64,000 nt of DNA from Methanococcus voltae. Its GTDB lineage: Archaea; AGJL01; Methanococci; Methanococcales; Methanococcaceae. The notes under the pieces were generated by a model, which saw only the letters and a program-made list of their open reading frames with translations, did not search any database and was not told the DNA's origin. The DNA is taken from assembly GCF_017875395.1 (NCBI RefSeq), contig NZ_JAGGMO010000001.1:1-64000 (forward strand), read 5' to 3'. This document shows positions 39,807-49,557 of this stretch, in pieces. Every line of letters starts with the position of its first letter. Positions within the stretch are counted from its first letter, which is position 1. Position numbers and translations under genes: made by a program.

Positions 39807-40289
39807 ATGATACCAGACTCTTTAAAATTTAAAAAACTCGTTATTGGATGTGGCAATATGATATTTGCCGATGACGGTTTTGGTTACGAAGTTATAAGTT
39901 TACTTGAAAAAATGGAGTTACCCGAAGATGTGGGCTTAATTGATGCAGGTACGGGAGCACCTTACTATCTTATGTCTATCATGGACGAAGATTGCCCAGT
40001 TGAAAAAATAATCATTGTAGATATTATTGATTTTAAATTAGAACCTGGAACATTGAAAAAATTAGGTATCGAAAACTTAACTAAAATTGACAAATATAAT
40101 TTTGATGCTCATGATATGCCATTGTCCGATTATTTACTAAAAGCTAAAGAAGCTGGTATTGAAATTGTAATCGTTGGTTGTCAGGCTAAAAGGGTTACTA
40201 TGCCAGACATAGAAGTTGGATTAACAGAAGAAGTTAAAAATTCACTTGTAAATGCTGTTGAAATGGTACTAGAAGAATTAAAGGATTAG
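39807..40289 (+). CDS. frhD: F420-reducing hydrogenase maturation protease
   Basis: The 160-residue product is a hydrogenase maturation endopeptidase of the HycI/HybD fold: VIGCGNMIFADDGFGYEV (12-29) with the metal-binding acid, IDAGTGAPYYLM, and IIVGCQAKRV-type C-terminal motif. It trims the C-terminus of the nickel-containing large subunit once nickel is in place. It matches the FrhD group for F420-reducing hydrogenase. The hydrogenase operon is not adjacent. GTGATATT precedes the ATG. It lies 91 bp before the DUF126 gene. Confidence 0.9.
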   Translation: MIPDSLKFKKLVIGCGNMIFADDGFGYEVISLLEKMELPEDVGLIDAGTGAPYYLMSIMDEDCPVEKIIIVDIIDFKLEPGTLKKLGIENLTKIDKYNFDAHDMPLSDYLLKAKEAGIEIVIVGCQAKRVTMPDIEVGLTEEVKNSLVNAVEMVLEELKD

Positions 40290-40380
40290 ATTAAATTATT
40301 ATTAAATTATTATTAAATTAAGAATATGGGAATATAAAAATATAGAATATAGGAATATTAAGATTTAGGTGCGTGATAAT

Positions 40381-40770
40381 TTGGAAGAATTAAAAGGTAG
40401 AATTATTTCAAAAGGCTATGCAGAGGGAGAAATTATTATATCCAATAGTCCGATTTCATTTTTAGGAGGAGTTAGTGAAGAGGGTATTGTTACCGATAAA
40501 GAAAATGAATTATACGGAAAAAGCATAGCAAACAAAATATTTGTGTTCCCTACTGGAAAAGGTAGTACCGTAGGTTCATATGTTATATACGGACTTGCAA
40601 AAAAAGGATTACTTAAAGGTATAGTTAACCAGGATTGTGAACCTATTGTAGCTACAGGCGCTATTTTAGGCAAAATACCTCTTGTAGACCATGTTGACAT
40701 ATCCAAAATGAAAAACGGCGATAAAATTGTCGTTGATGGAAATAATGGAATTGTTAAACTTGAAAACTAA
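40381..40770 (+). CDS. Aconitase X small (swivel) subunit, DUF126; probable phosphomevalonate dehydratase small subunit
   Basis: The 129-residue product is the swivelling domain of aconitase X: LKGRIISKGYAEGEII start, TGKGSTVGSYVIYGLAKKG core, and NQDCEPIVATGAILGKIP. In archaea it pairs with a large subunit to dehydrate mevalonate-5-phosphate in the modified mevalonate pathway for isoprenoid lipids. The large subunit is not adjacent. TTG at 40381 is preferred because GTGAT sits 3 nt before it as in other genes here; the GTG at 40369 is the alternative. Confidence 0.85.
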   Translation: MEELKGRIISKGYAEGEIIISNSPISFLGGVSEEGIVTDKENELYGKSIANKIFVFPTGKGSTVGSYVIYGLAKKGLLKGIVNQDCEPIVATGAILGKIPLVDHVDISKMKNGDKIVVDGNNGIVKLEN

Positions 40771-40878
40771 CAAAAAAACTAATAAATAAAGATGTTATAA
40801 AATTGACTTGTAAAAAAATATATTGTTATAATTTAGTATTATAAGTTATTAGTAGCATTTATTAATTAATCTTATTAA

Positions 40879-41310
40879 TTACTCTTTTTTAGAATTTAAT
40901 ATGTCGATATCTTCTTTAAGTTCTTCAGTATTTTCAATATCTTCTATCTTTTTTATTTCGTCATCTTTTGTAGTATCTTCCTCTGTTTTTAGAGCTGGCT
41001 CTGAATATTCTTCTTCATCCCTAAACAAATCATCTTCTTTTTCTTCGACATGCATCAATTCGAGATTTTGAAGATGCTCAACTATTTTACAGCGTTCCGA
41101 AAGTTTACCTGAAATATAAGCCCAAATTATAAAAATTATAAAAATTGCACCTAACCAAGAGTATATACCTACATCGTTAGTCAATAGATAGGCTATTATT
41201 AATATCAATATCCCCACAACTACTCTTAAAACTCTAATCCTAAGTATAGAATCCTTTTCTTTTTTAATACTATGTCTTATGTCCTCTAATTTTCTTGATG
41301 AATAAGTCAT
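40879..41310 (-). CDS. Small membrane protein with acidic tail
   Basis: The 143-residue product starts with a short charged region, then two hydrophobic helices (VLRVVVGILILIIAYLLT, about 25-43; WLGAIFIIFIIWAYISG, about 50-67). The rest (75-143) is Glu/Asp/Lys-rich and probably disordered or coiled. The ATG at 41310 follows GAGGGGGA. I do not recognise the family. It is convergent with the DUF126 gene. Confidence 0.65.
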   Translation of the reverse strand: MTYSSRKLEDIRHSIKKEKDSILRIRVLRVVVGILILIIAYLLTNDVGIYSWLGAIFIIFIIWAYISGKLSERCKIVEHLQNLELMHVEEKEDDLFRDEEEYSEPALKTEEDTTKDDEIKKIEDIENTEELKEDIDILNSKKE

Positions 41311-41456
41311 TGTTATCCCCCTCATATCCATAATAAATTATATTCATTATAGTATTTATATAATATAATCTATCAATTAACCTAAAAATTTATTATGAAA
41401 TAAACTAAAAAATAATATAAAATAATAAAAAAAATAAAAAAATAAAAAAATAAAAA

Positions 41457-42605
41457 TTAAATTTTATTAGCTTCTTTTAATAAATCTACGATTACGATGG
41501 AAATCATACTTTCTAAAACCGGTATAACCCTAGGGACTATAATAGGGTCATGCCTACCTTCTATTTTAAGTTTTGAGTTTGTTTTAGTCTTTAAATTTAT
41601 AGTATCCTGCACTTTGAATATAGAAGGAGTTGGTTTTATTGCTACCCTGATTACAATGGGTGTACCAGTGCTTATTCCTGCAATTACGCCACCAGAGTTG
41701 TTAGATTTATAATTTATTTGACCCTCATGTTCATTTTCATGTTCATTTTCCGTATAATAATATTCATCGTTATTTTCGCTACCATAAAGCTCAGATACTT
41801 CAAAGCCTCGCCCAATTTCAACGCCTTTAACAGCATTTACAGACATTAAAGCTTCTGAAATTCTAGCATTTAGCTTATTAAATAATGGTTCGCCGATTCC
41901 TTGAGGTACATTTAAAACTATCAACTCTACGACTCCGCCCACACTATCATTATTTTCCATTGCGTTTAAAACGTATTTTTCCATATCTTTATAATTAGTT
42001 GATAAAGTTCTAAGTGGATTATTGTCCAAATCATTTATAATTTTGTCAGTGTAGTTATTATTAGTATTATTCTTATTATTATCTAATTTTTCATATAGAT
42101 TATCATAATAATTTATATCGCCGTTAATTTTTCCAATTTTGATAGAATGCCCAAAGACGGTTATTTTTTCATTATTTAACAATTTTTTTGCGATTGCTCC
42201 ACCAATAACGTGTCCTATTGTAGTTCTGCCACTTGTACGACCACCGCCTCGATAATCGTAATTACCATACTTAAGAATGTAATTTAAATCTGCATGTCCA
42301 GGCCTTGGCGTGTCTTTTAAAGCCGAATAATCTTTAGATTTCTGATTAGTATTATATACTAATGCAGATATTGGTGTTCCCGTGGTTTTGCCCTCAAAAA
42401 TTCCCGAAAGGATTTCTACCTTATCTTCTTCCTTACGGGGCGTTGAAAAAATACTATAGCCAGGTCTACGCCTATTTAATTCTTTTTGAATATCGGCTTC
42501 TGAAAGCTCTAAATTAGAGGGACATCCATCTATTACTGCACCCAGTGCTTTTCCGTGGCTTTCGCCCCATACTGTAACCCTAAATAAATTTCCATAGGTA
42601 TTCAT
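41457..42605 (-). CDS. aroC: Chorismate synthase
   Basis: The 382-residue product shows the three family signatures: GESHGKALGAVIDGCPS (15-31), DYRGGGRTSGRTTIGHV (about 117-133, two conserved Arg), and RHDPIIVPRVIPV near the end. It makes chorismate from EPSP with reduced FMN. Two low-complexity inserts, Asn-rich (about 177-192) and Glu/His/Asn-rich (about 285-305), are unusual for the family and likely surface loops. GGTGATATT precedes the ATG. hef is divergent from it, and aroD follows hef. Confidence 0.95.
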   Translation of the reverse strand: MNTYGNLFRVTVWGESHGKALGAVIDGCPSNLELSEADIQKELNRRRPGYSIFSTPRKEEDKVEILSGIFEGKTTGTPISALVYNTNQKSKDYSALKDTPRPGHADLNYILKYGNYDYRGGGRTSGRTTIGHVIGGAIAKKLLNNEKITVFGHSIKIGKINGDINYYDNLYEKLDNNKNNTNNNYTDKIINDLDNNPLRTLSTNYKDMEKYVLNAMENNDSVGGVVELIVLNVPQGIGEPLFNKLNARISEALMSVNAVKGVEIGRGFEVSELYGSENNDEYYYTENEHENEHEGQINYKSNNSGGVIAGISTGTPIVIRVAIKPTPSIFKVQDTINLKTKTNSKLKIEGRHDPIIVPRVIPVLESMISIVIVDLLKEANKI

Positions 42606-42750
42606 AATATCACCATAATTCTAAGTTTAATCCATTGTTAAATCTATTGTTAAATAAAATAAATTACATATATAAATATATTTAATAATAAAAATATAAA
42701 ATATACTAACATATGTTATCATAATTAATTATTATTTATTAGGTGTTATT

Positions 42751-45234
42751 TTGAAAAATTCAAACTCAAAGGAAGAATTACCCAATTTTATTAATACTCA
42801 CCCTTTTATAAAGAAAAATACAATCCAAGCTCGTATATATCAGCAGATGATTGTAGCAAATGCCTTGAAAACAAATACATTATGTGTTTTAGGTACAGGT
42901 TTGGGGAAAACCGCTATTGCAACACTAACAATTGCGGGTATTTTGCATAAAAAAGGCGGTAAAGCGCTTATTATTGCACCATCTCGTCCACTTGTAGAAC
43001 AACACTATGAAAGCCTTAAAAAATTCTTAAACGTACCCGAAGATGAGATATTAATTTTAAATGGGAAAGTTCAACCATTAAAACGTCAAGAATTATGGGA
43101 AAACGGACGTATATTTATTTCTACACCTCAAGTCGTGGAAAATGACATTATCGCTACAAGATTAAATCCAAATGATTTTTCAATACTTGTAGCAGATGAA
43201 GCACACCATACCACGGGTAATCACTCATATACGTTTGTAGGTAACGTATTTAGAGAAAAAACCCATATATTAGGATTAACTGCATCTCCAGGCTCTAATA
43301 TTGAAAGAATTCTTGAAGTATGTGAGAATTTAGGTATTGAACATGTGGAAATACGTACTGAAGATGATTTAGACGTTAAGCAATACATTGCTAAAGCCAA
43401 ATTAAAACCTAAACGTGTAGAACTTCCTGAAGAATACAATGAAGCTTTAAAACTATTAAAAAAATCATTGAACGAGCGTTTAAAAGTACTTAAGGAACAC
43501 AATGTCATATATACGATTAATGTAAATAAAACGGATTTATTAGTGTTGAATAAAAAAATAATGATGATGGATGATAAAAATAAGTTTCAGCTATTAAAGG
43601 TAAATTCAGAAGCCATAAAAATAGATTATCTCATTGAAACACTTGAAACACAAGGAAAAGATGCCTTTTTGAACTACTATGATAAATTAGCCTCTCAAAA
43701 CACGAAATCTGCAAAGGAAATATACCGCGACCGCGATATTAAAAAAATAGTGAATATGATAAATGAAACAGATATAGAACATCCAAAGTTAGATACACTG
43801 TTAGAAGTAGTTTCGGAAGCTGTTGCACAGAAAGAAAAAGTAATTGTCTTTGCACAGTATAGGGATACCGTTTCAAAGATTGTAGATAGTTTAAAAGAAC
43901 GGAATATTCCTGCTTTAATGTTTGTAGGTCAAAGTAACAAAGATGGTAAGGGAATGTCTCAGAAAGAGCAATCAAAAGCTATTGCTAAATTTAAAGGAGA
44001 TATAGACGTCTTAGTGTCTACTAGCGTATCCGAGGAAGGTATGGATATTTCTGCGGTTAACTACGTGGTATTTTATGAGCCAGTACCTTCAGAAATTAGG
44101 TTTATTCAACGTCGTGGACGTGTTATGAGAGGAGAAGGGGGAGAAGTAATAATCCTTATTGCAAAAGGGACACGTGACGAGGGTTATTATAGAGCTGCAA
44201 TTGCTAAAGAGAAAAGCATGAAAAATATTCTTAAAGATATGCAAAAAACACTTAACGAAAAGCTATGCGAGATTAAAAAACTTAAAAATAATGAATTAGA
44301 CGAATTTGAACAATGTAAAATTGACCAAATTCAAAATATTAAAAAATACAAAGAAAATCAAGAAATTGAAAAAACAGTTGTTATCGATGAAAAAGAGGAA
44401 TCTAAACCCAAATATCTTGATTTAATGAATGTAGTGAAATCTGAAAGTGTTAAAAAAGATAAAACAGCTAAAAAAGAAGATTTGGAAAAATTGGAGAAAG
44501 TAGAAAAATTAGATAACTTAGATAACTTAGAGAAAGTAGAAAATATATCCAATGAAACTTTAAAGCCCAAAAATACTAAAAATACTAAAATGGCTACAAT
44601 TATTGTAGATACTAGGGAAAGAGGCATAGGTAGGTATTTTTTAGATAAAGCAAACGTAGAGTTTAAAACTCTTGAAATAGGGGACTATATATTAAGTGAT
44701 AGAGTTGCAATTGAGAGAAAAACTGCAGAAGACTTTGAGGGCTCCATTATCGATAAAAGATTATTTAAACAGCTTGGAGACTTAAAAAAATATGAAAAGC
44801 CCCTATTAATTATCGAAGGAGATGAATTCTACAGATTAAACAAAAATGCGATTACTGGCATGATACTTTCAATTATGGTGGATTATGGAATACCAATAGT
44901 ATTTACCAAAAATGTTCAAGAAACCGTTGATATACTTGTTAGGATAGCAGAACGGGAGCAACTTAAAGAAAAAAGACCAATTGCTATTAGATATGGTAAA
45001 AGACCGATGTCAACAAAAGAACGTCAAAAATTCCTTGTTGAAGGGCTTCCAGATGTTGGCCCAATAATGGCTGAAAATCTATTGACGAAATTTGATACCG
45101 TTGAAGATGTATTTACAGCTTCAGAGCGTGAATTAATGGCTGTTGAAGGAGTTGGAGAGATTACTGCTAAAAATATTAGAAAAGTAGTCACAAATAAATT
45201 TAGTAAACCAGAATATGCTAAAGAAAATAAATAA
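42751..45234 (+). CDS. hef: Hef helicase-nuclease (FANCM/XPF-like)
   Basis: The 827-residue product joins a superfamily 2 helicase with an ERCC4 nuclease. Walker A GTGLGKTA is near residue 49, DEAHH near 149, and the motif VI segment QRRGRVMRGEGG near 451. A charged linker (about 500-610) contains LEKVEKLDNLDNLEKVEN repeats. The nuclease domain (about 615-740) has VDTRERG and AIERKTAEDF. A tandem helix-hairpin-helix (GLPDVGPIMAENLL; VEGVGEITAKNI) ends the chain. It remodels stalled replication forks. The start is TTG at 42751 after AGGTG. Confidence 0.96.
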   Translation: MKNSNSKEELPNFINTHPFIKKNTIQARIYQQMIVANALKTNTLCVLGTGLGKTAIATLTIAGILHKKGGKALIIAPSRPLVEQHYESLKKFLNVPEDEILILNGKVQPLKRQELWENGRIFISTPQVVENDIIATRLNPNDFSILVADEAHHTTGNHSYTFVGNVFREKTHILGLTASPGSNIERILEVCENLGIEHVEIRTEDDLDVKQYIAKAKLKPKRVELPEEYNEALKLLKKSLNERLKVLKEHNVIYTINVNKTDLLVLNKKIMMMDDKNKFQLLKVNSEAIKIDYLIETLETQGKDAFLNYYDKLASQNTKSAKEIYRDRDIKKIVNMINETDIEHPKLDTLLEVVSEAVAQKEKVIVFAQYRDTVSKIVDSLKERNIPALMFVGQSNKDGKGMSQKEQSKAIAKFKGDIDVLVSTSVSEEGMDISAVNYVVFYEPVPSEIRFIQRRGRVMRGEGGEVIILIAKGTRDEGYYRAAIAKEKSMKNILKDMQKTLNEKLCEIKKLKNNELDEFEQCKIDQIQNIKKYKENQEIEKTVVIDEKEESKPKYLDLMNVVKSESVKKDKTAKKEDLEKLEKVEKLDNLDNLEKVENISNETLKPKNTKNTKMATIIVDTRERGIGRYFLDKANVEFKTLEIGDYILSDRVAIERKTAEDFEGSIIDKRLFKQLGDLKKYEKPLLIIEGDEFYRLNKNAITGMILSIMVDYGIPIVFTKNVQETVDILVRIAEREQLKEKRPIAIRYGKRPMSTKERQKFLVEGLPDVGPIMAENLLTKFDTVEDVFTASERELMAVEGVGEITAKNIRKVVTNKFSKPEYAKENK

Positions 45235-45310
45235 GAACAAAATACTAAAAATAATACTAAAAATAAAATATAAAATAATAATACTAAAAATAAATTTGGG
45301 AAGGTGGATT

Positions 45311-46066
45311 ATGGAAAATATGGGAGAAGTTGAAAAATTTGCAGATAGTGAATCATTTAAGATTTGCGTATCTGTTATGGAAGAAACCGTTGAAAAATCT
45401 TTAAAATTTGTAAAAGATGTTCATGATAAAGTATATTCTAAAAATGTGCCTCACATGTACGAATTTAGATTAGATTATTTAAATAAAAGCGAATTATCGA
45501 TTGAAAACATTGAAAAAATTCTTAAATGTGATTGTGAAAAAATAATTACAGTTCGATGGGATTGGGAAGGTGGAAAATGGAATAATGAAAAAGAAAGCGT
45601 ATTAGGTAGTTTGGGCATATTAAAGCGTGCAATAGATTTCAATGTGGAATATATAGATATAGAACATAAAAATTTAGAAAGAGTAAAGGAAGAACTTAAA
45701 AATTATCGAGATACTAAGGGTTCTACAACTAAAATCATAGTTTCATACCACGATTTTATGAAAACCGATGCTTTTTCAGTAATACGTGGGATTATTGAAG
45801 AAGAGTACAAATATGGAGATATTGCCAAAATAGCAACTGCGATATGCCAAAATAGGGAAAATTGTAACATACTTCGAGCCTGTAGTTGGTATAAGCCCAA
45901 AATAATTGCAATAGGTATGGGGGAGTTGGGTAAAATTACAAGAGTTCACGGTCCGCAATTTGGTTCTATGATTACATTCTGCACAGTTTCCAAAGAAAAA
46001 GCCTCTGCACCTGGTCAACTACACATTGATGATTTAGTTGAAATTTGGGAAAGATTCTACCGCTAA
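45311..46066 (+). CDS. aroD: 3-Dehydroquinate dehydratase, type I
   Basis: The 251-residue product has the type I TIM-barrel features: EFRLDYLNKSEL (binding-site Glu and Arg), the general-base His in IVSYHDFMKTD, the Schiff-base Lys in DIAKIATAIC, and the closing RVHGPQFGSMITFC. It makes 3-dehydroshikimate. The ATG at 45311 follows AAGGTGG. The frame is open 32 codons further upstream, but that stretch is low-complexity Lys/Ile spacer. It lies 76 bp after hef. Confidence 0.94.
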   Translation: MENMGEVEKFADSESFKICVSVMEETVEKSLKFVKDVHDKVYSKNVPHMYEFRLDYLNKSELSIENIEKILKCDCEKIITVRWDWEGGKWNNEKESVLGSLGILKRAIDFNVEYIDIEHKNLERVKEELKNYRDTKGSTTKIIVSYHDFMKTDAFSVIRGIIEEEYKYGDIAKIATAICQNRENCNILRACSWYKPKIIAIGMGELGKITRVHGPQFGSMITFCTVSKEKASAPGQLHIDDLVEIWERFYR

Positions 46067-46101
46067 TATTAATATAGCGATTCCATACCTAAATTATTTA
46101 C

Positions 46102-46545
46102 CTAAATTATTTCAAATTCAATTAATAATTCATTTTCTTCTTCTAAACAGTTTATCAAATCTCGGTTTAAATTTTTTGCGCTTTTATCTGCGTTTATAGA
46201 TAAAGTTCTTGGACATATGTGCGTACTTTTTCGTATAACCATATCTGTATCGTGATTAAGGATTAAATCTTTTGAACCTTTTGAAATAATTGTATCTATG
46301 TAAATCTCGTTAGTTTTGTTATTCTTGCACTCTAATGTAATTTTTAAAGATTTACCTTGCTTTAATTGCTCTTTAAATTCTTCGGGCAAATCATTTATTG
46401 CCATGCTTGAATTTATCGCTACTATGCAATCTCCTGCAGGTGTTAGGTAATCTTCTTTTGTTATTTCTAAAGTACTTTTATGTGTTGATTTAACGTTTTT
46501 ATGACCTTTTGCTTTAAATTTTAGTTTTAAATTTTGATTAACCAT
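46102..46545 (-). CDS. DUF371 family protein
   Basis: The 147-residue product matches archaeal DUF371: FKAKGHKNVKSTHKSTLEITKEDYL start, GDCIVAINSSMAINDLPEEF, and the DLILNHDTDMVIRKS segment (read in parts). The function is unknown. It is soluble. The ribosome binding site GGTAATACT is weak. It is convergent with aroD and divergent to dapF. Confidence 0.85.
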   Translation of the reverse strand: MVNQNLKLKFKAKGHKNVKSTHKSTLEITKEDYLTPAGDCIVAINSSMAINDLPEEFKEQLKQGKSLKITLECKNNKTNEIYIDTIISKGSKDLILNHDTDMVIRKSTHICPRTLSINADKSAKNLNRDLINCLEEENELLIEFEII

Positions 46546-46734
46546 AGTATTACCATTTACACTATTGTATTTACATTTTAATTTTAATTTTAATTTTAAA
46601 GTTTAGATAATTTTAAATATTGAAATTAGTTAATAGTACTTTAATTCAATATATAAATATAATATATGCTCAAATAAGTATTAAAATATACAATTATAAG
46701 ATTATAAACAATATAATTATTGGACGGTGAAATT

Positions 46735-47712
46735 ATGGAATTTAGCGGATTTAACGAATTTATGGAATTAAAAGAATATATGAATTTAGAATTTACAAAA
46801 ATGCACGCACTTGGAAATGACTACATTGTATTCAATGAATTAGATAATTTGGTAGTTCCGGAAGAATTAAAAGGCGAATTCTCAAATAAAATATGTAAAA
46901 GAGGCTTTTCAGTTGGTGCTGATGGAGTAATCTTCGTTCAAAAGCCTTCAGAAATCGAAATCGATTACGATGCAGACGTTAGATTTAGGATATTTAACAG
47001 TGATGGAAGCGAAGCGGAAATGTGTGGAAATGGCATAAGATGCTTTTCAAAATATGTGCATGAAAGAACTGATTTTAAAAATAATCCATTAAGAGTTCAG
47101 AGTGAAGGCGGTTTAAGGATTTCTGAAATGGAATTTGACGAATTAAATAAAGATTTCGTGAAAAACGTTAGGGTATATATGGGTAATCCAAAATACGCTA
47201 TGAAAGATATTCCAATGGCTATTGAAGATATTGCAGAAGATTTGGAATTTATGAACTTAGAATTACCTGTAAATTGCGAATGTCTTAAAAAAATCGGTAA
47301 AGAAGCTTTAAAACTTAGTGTGGCAAACGTTGGGAACCCTCACGCGGTTATAATTCTTCAGGAAAACAGCTTAGATGTGGAATTTATACGTAAAAATTTA
47401 AATGAATTAGGCGGTTACATGGAATGTCACTCCGCATTCCCTGAAAAGATAAACGTGCACTTTATAAACCTAATTAATGAAAATGAAATACAAATAATCA
47501 CCTGGGAAAGAGGTGCTGGATATACAACCGCTTGCGGTACTGGTACAACCTCATCTGTTGCAGTTTGTGAAAAATTAGGTAAGACAGGTTGCAAAGTACT
47601 TGCACATCTTGATGGTGGAGACTTAGAAATCGAAATTGTAAATAATGGTAATGACGTTTACATGAAAGGCGGTGCAGAAATCTCCTACGATGGAATACTT
47701 AAAAATTTATAA
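46735..47712 (+). CDS. dapF: Diaminopimelate epimerase
   Basis: The 325-residue product converts LL- to meso-diaminopimelate for lysine synthesis. The paired catalytic cysteines are in AEMCGNGIRCFSKY (about 95-108) and TTACGTGTTSS (about 263-273). KMHALGNDYIVF marks the first repeat. About 18 residues before it (MEFSGFNEFMELKEYM) are not part of the family. The ATG at 46735 follows GGTGAAATT. An in-frame ATG at about 46780 would give the usual length, so the start is not fully settled. Confidence 0.94.
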   Translation: MEFSGFNEFMELKEYMNLEFTKMHALGNDYIVFNELDNLVVPEELKGEFSNKICKRGFSVGADGVIFVQKPSEIEIDYDADVRFRIFNSDGSEAEMCGNGIRCFSKYVHERTDFKNNPLRVQSEGGLRISEMEFDELNKDFVKNVRVYMGNPKYAMKDIPMAIEDIAEDLEFMNLELPVNCECLKKIGKEALKLSVANVGNPHAVIILQENSLDVEFIRKNLNELGGYMECHSAFPEKINVHFINLINENEIQIITWERGAGYTTACGTGTTSSVAVCEKLGKTGCKVLAHLDGGDLEIEIVNNGNDVYMKGGAEISYDGILKNL

Positions 47713-47814
47713 GTTATATCATGAATAAAAATAGTATGGTATTATAATAATATAAAAATAAAAAGTAATATAAAATTAAGAAATATTAAAAATAATAAAA
47801 AAATAAAATATTAA

Positions 47815-49557
47815 CTAGGCATATTTAATGCCATCTTTAATAACTTTTGAATTATTTGATTTTTTCAAATTATTTATTTTGTCCATATTTTTTGAATCTA
47901 CGAATTCAGAACTTTCAAATTCTTGGTCTTGATTATCGGGATTTAAGTATTGGGTTATATTTTCTTCCATTTTATTGAATACATAATCTTTTAAGAAAGT
48001 TTCAATATTTCTTTTTGAATAACCGTGACTTCTTGCAACGTGGTAAATGGTTTTTTCACTACCACTACCGTATTGTGCTGCTTTTTTTGGACGGTCTGCT
48101 ATGTAATCTGGCACGTAATCCCTTGCAACGTCCCTAAGAATCCTTTTCCAATGTTCATTTTTACTGTTTTCAGCGTCTTCGTCTTTTGTAATTTTGTACT
48201 CGACAGGCATTGAAAGAGCCACATTTACAACGTTTTTATCTAAAAACGGAACTCTCAATTCTACACCATTCGCCATGGTACAGTGGTCGTCTCTTTCCAA
48301 ATTAACTTTATAGATATTCATAGAATCGTGGTAAAGTTCTTTTTCGAGTCCTTCTTTTCCTTTTTCAGCGAGTGTTCTTTTATAACGGTTGTAACCTGCA
48401 AAAAGCTCATCAGCACCTTGTCCGGATAATACAACCTTTATTCCATCTTCTTTTGCCATTTCAGAAGCTGCAAATATTGGGATACCTACGCCAAGTTTCA
48501 TAACGTTTAATTCGTCAATTGCATTAGCAACTTTTAGCAAGTAATTTTCAAAGTCATCTTCAGTTAATATTTTTTTCCTAAGCTTTAAATTTAAATCCTT
48601 TGCAGCTTTTTCTGCAAAATAAACGTCTTCTGAGCCTTCAGTACCTACAGTATAAAGTATAACTTCTTTGCAGTTTTCAGATGCTAGTTTTGCTACAAGT
48701 GTGCTATCTACACCACCAGAATAGATAATACCTACTTTTTCTAAGCCCCTTACACGTTTACTTACAGATTGATTAAGTACGTTGTTTAATTCATTTCTAC
48801 AGTACTTGTAATCATAATTTACCGTATTATAATTGTAATTATAATATTCTGTAACGATTTCTTCCAAATTTTCATGAATTGCAATTTCATTATTATCTAA
48901 ATGATAAATTAATTCACTATTTGGGTTTAAACGCTTTATTACTTCTGAATTAAATGCTTCTTCATACGTATAATTTTTTAATTCCATTAATGCGTAATAT
49001 AAAGCCTTCTTTTCAGATGCAAATACGAAATGATTTTCTAAATCCATATAATAAAGTGGTTTGACACCCATTAGATCCCTACGTAATACTACAATATTTT
49101 TTTCCTTGTCATATATTGCATATGCGAAATCACCATCGAGTCTATCTTCGATATGGTCTTCATATGCGTGTAATATCACTTCAGTATCAGTATCAGTTTT
49201 AAAACAGTGTTTTTCACACAAATCATCGTTTAATTCCATATAATTGTAAACTTCACCGTTACATACAATCCATATGGATTCGTCACAATTAGGTAATGGT
49301 TGAACAGCTTCACCCACTATTGCAAGTCTATTATGACCTAAATGAACTCTACTTGAGCTAAACTTTGAATTATGTATACTTTCGTCTTCTAATTCATCAA
49401 AATTCTTAAAATAGATTACATCGTCATCAAGCATCATACCTGACATATCCTGACCCCGATGCTTCAGTATTTTTGTCATTGTTAAAAGCAGCCTCTCTGT
49501 ATTACGACTACTCGAGGGGTCATCATCCTTTGAGATTACTCCAGTTATTGAACACAT
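47815..49557 (-). CDS. asnB: Asparagine synthetase (glutamine-hydrolysing)
   Basis: The product (580 residues) begins MCSITGV, with Cys2 as the amidotransferase nucleophile, which fixes the ATG at 49557. The N-terminal glutaminase domain shows RGQDMSG, HNRLAIVG and CNGEVYNY. The synthetase domain has the ATP pyrophosphatase loop YSGGVDSTL near 272-280 and SGQGADELFAGYNRYK. It makes Asn from Asp, Gln and ATP. The C-terminal 50 residues are Asn/Ser/Asp-rich. GTGAG precedes the start. Confidence 0.95.
   Translation of the reverse strand: MCSITGVISKDDDPSSSRNTERLLLTMTKILKHRGQDMSGMMLDDDVIYFKNFDELEDESIHNSKFSSSRVHLGHNRLAIVGEAVQPLPNCDESIWIVCNGEVYNYMELNDDLCEKHCFKTDTDTEVILHAYEDHIEDRLDGDFAYAIYDKEKNIVVLRRDLMGVKPLYYMDLENHFVFASEKKALYYALMELKNYTYEEAFNSEVIKRLNPNSELIYHLDNNEIAIHENLEEIVTEYYNYNYNTVNYDYKYCRNELNNVLNQSVSKRVRGLEKVGIIYSGGVDSTLVAKLASENCKEVILYTVGTEGSEDVYFAEKAAKDLNLKLRKKILTEDDFENYLLKVANAIDELNVMKLGVGIPIFAASEMAKEDGIKVVLSGQGADELFAGYNRYKRTLAEKGKEGLEKELYHDSMNIYKVNLERDDHCTMANGVELRVPFLDKNVVNVALSMPVEYKITKDEDAENSKNEHWKRILRDVARDYVPDYIADRPKKAAQYGSGSEKTIYHVARSHGYSKRNIETFLKDYVFNKMEENITQYLNPDNQDQEFESSEFVDSKNMDKINNLKKSNNSKVIKDGIKYA

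Noticed and set aside
45215-45310. Longer N-terminus for AroD
   Set aside because: The added 32 residues are Lys/Ile spacer translation, and AAGGTGG directly precedes the ATG at 45311.
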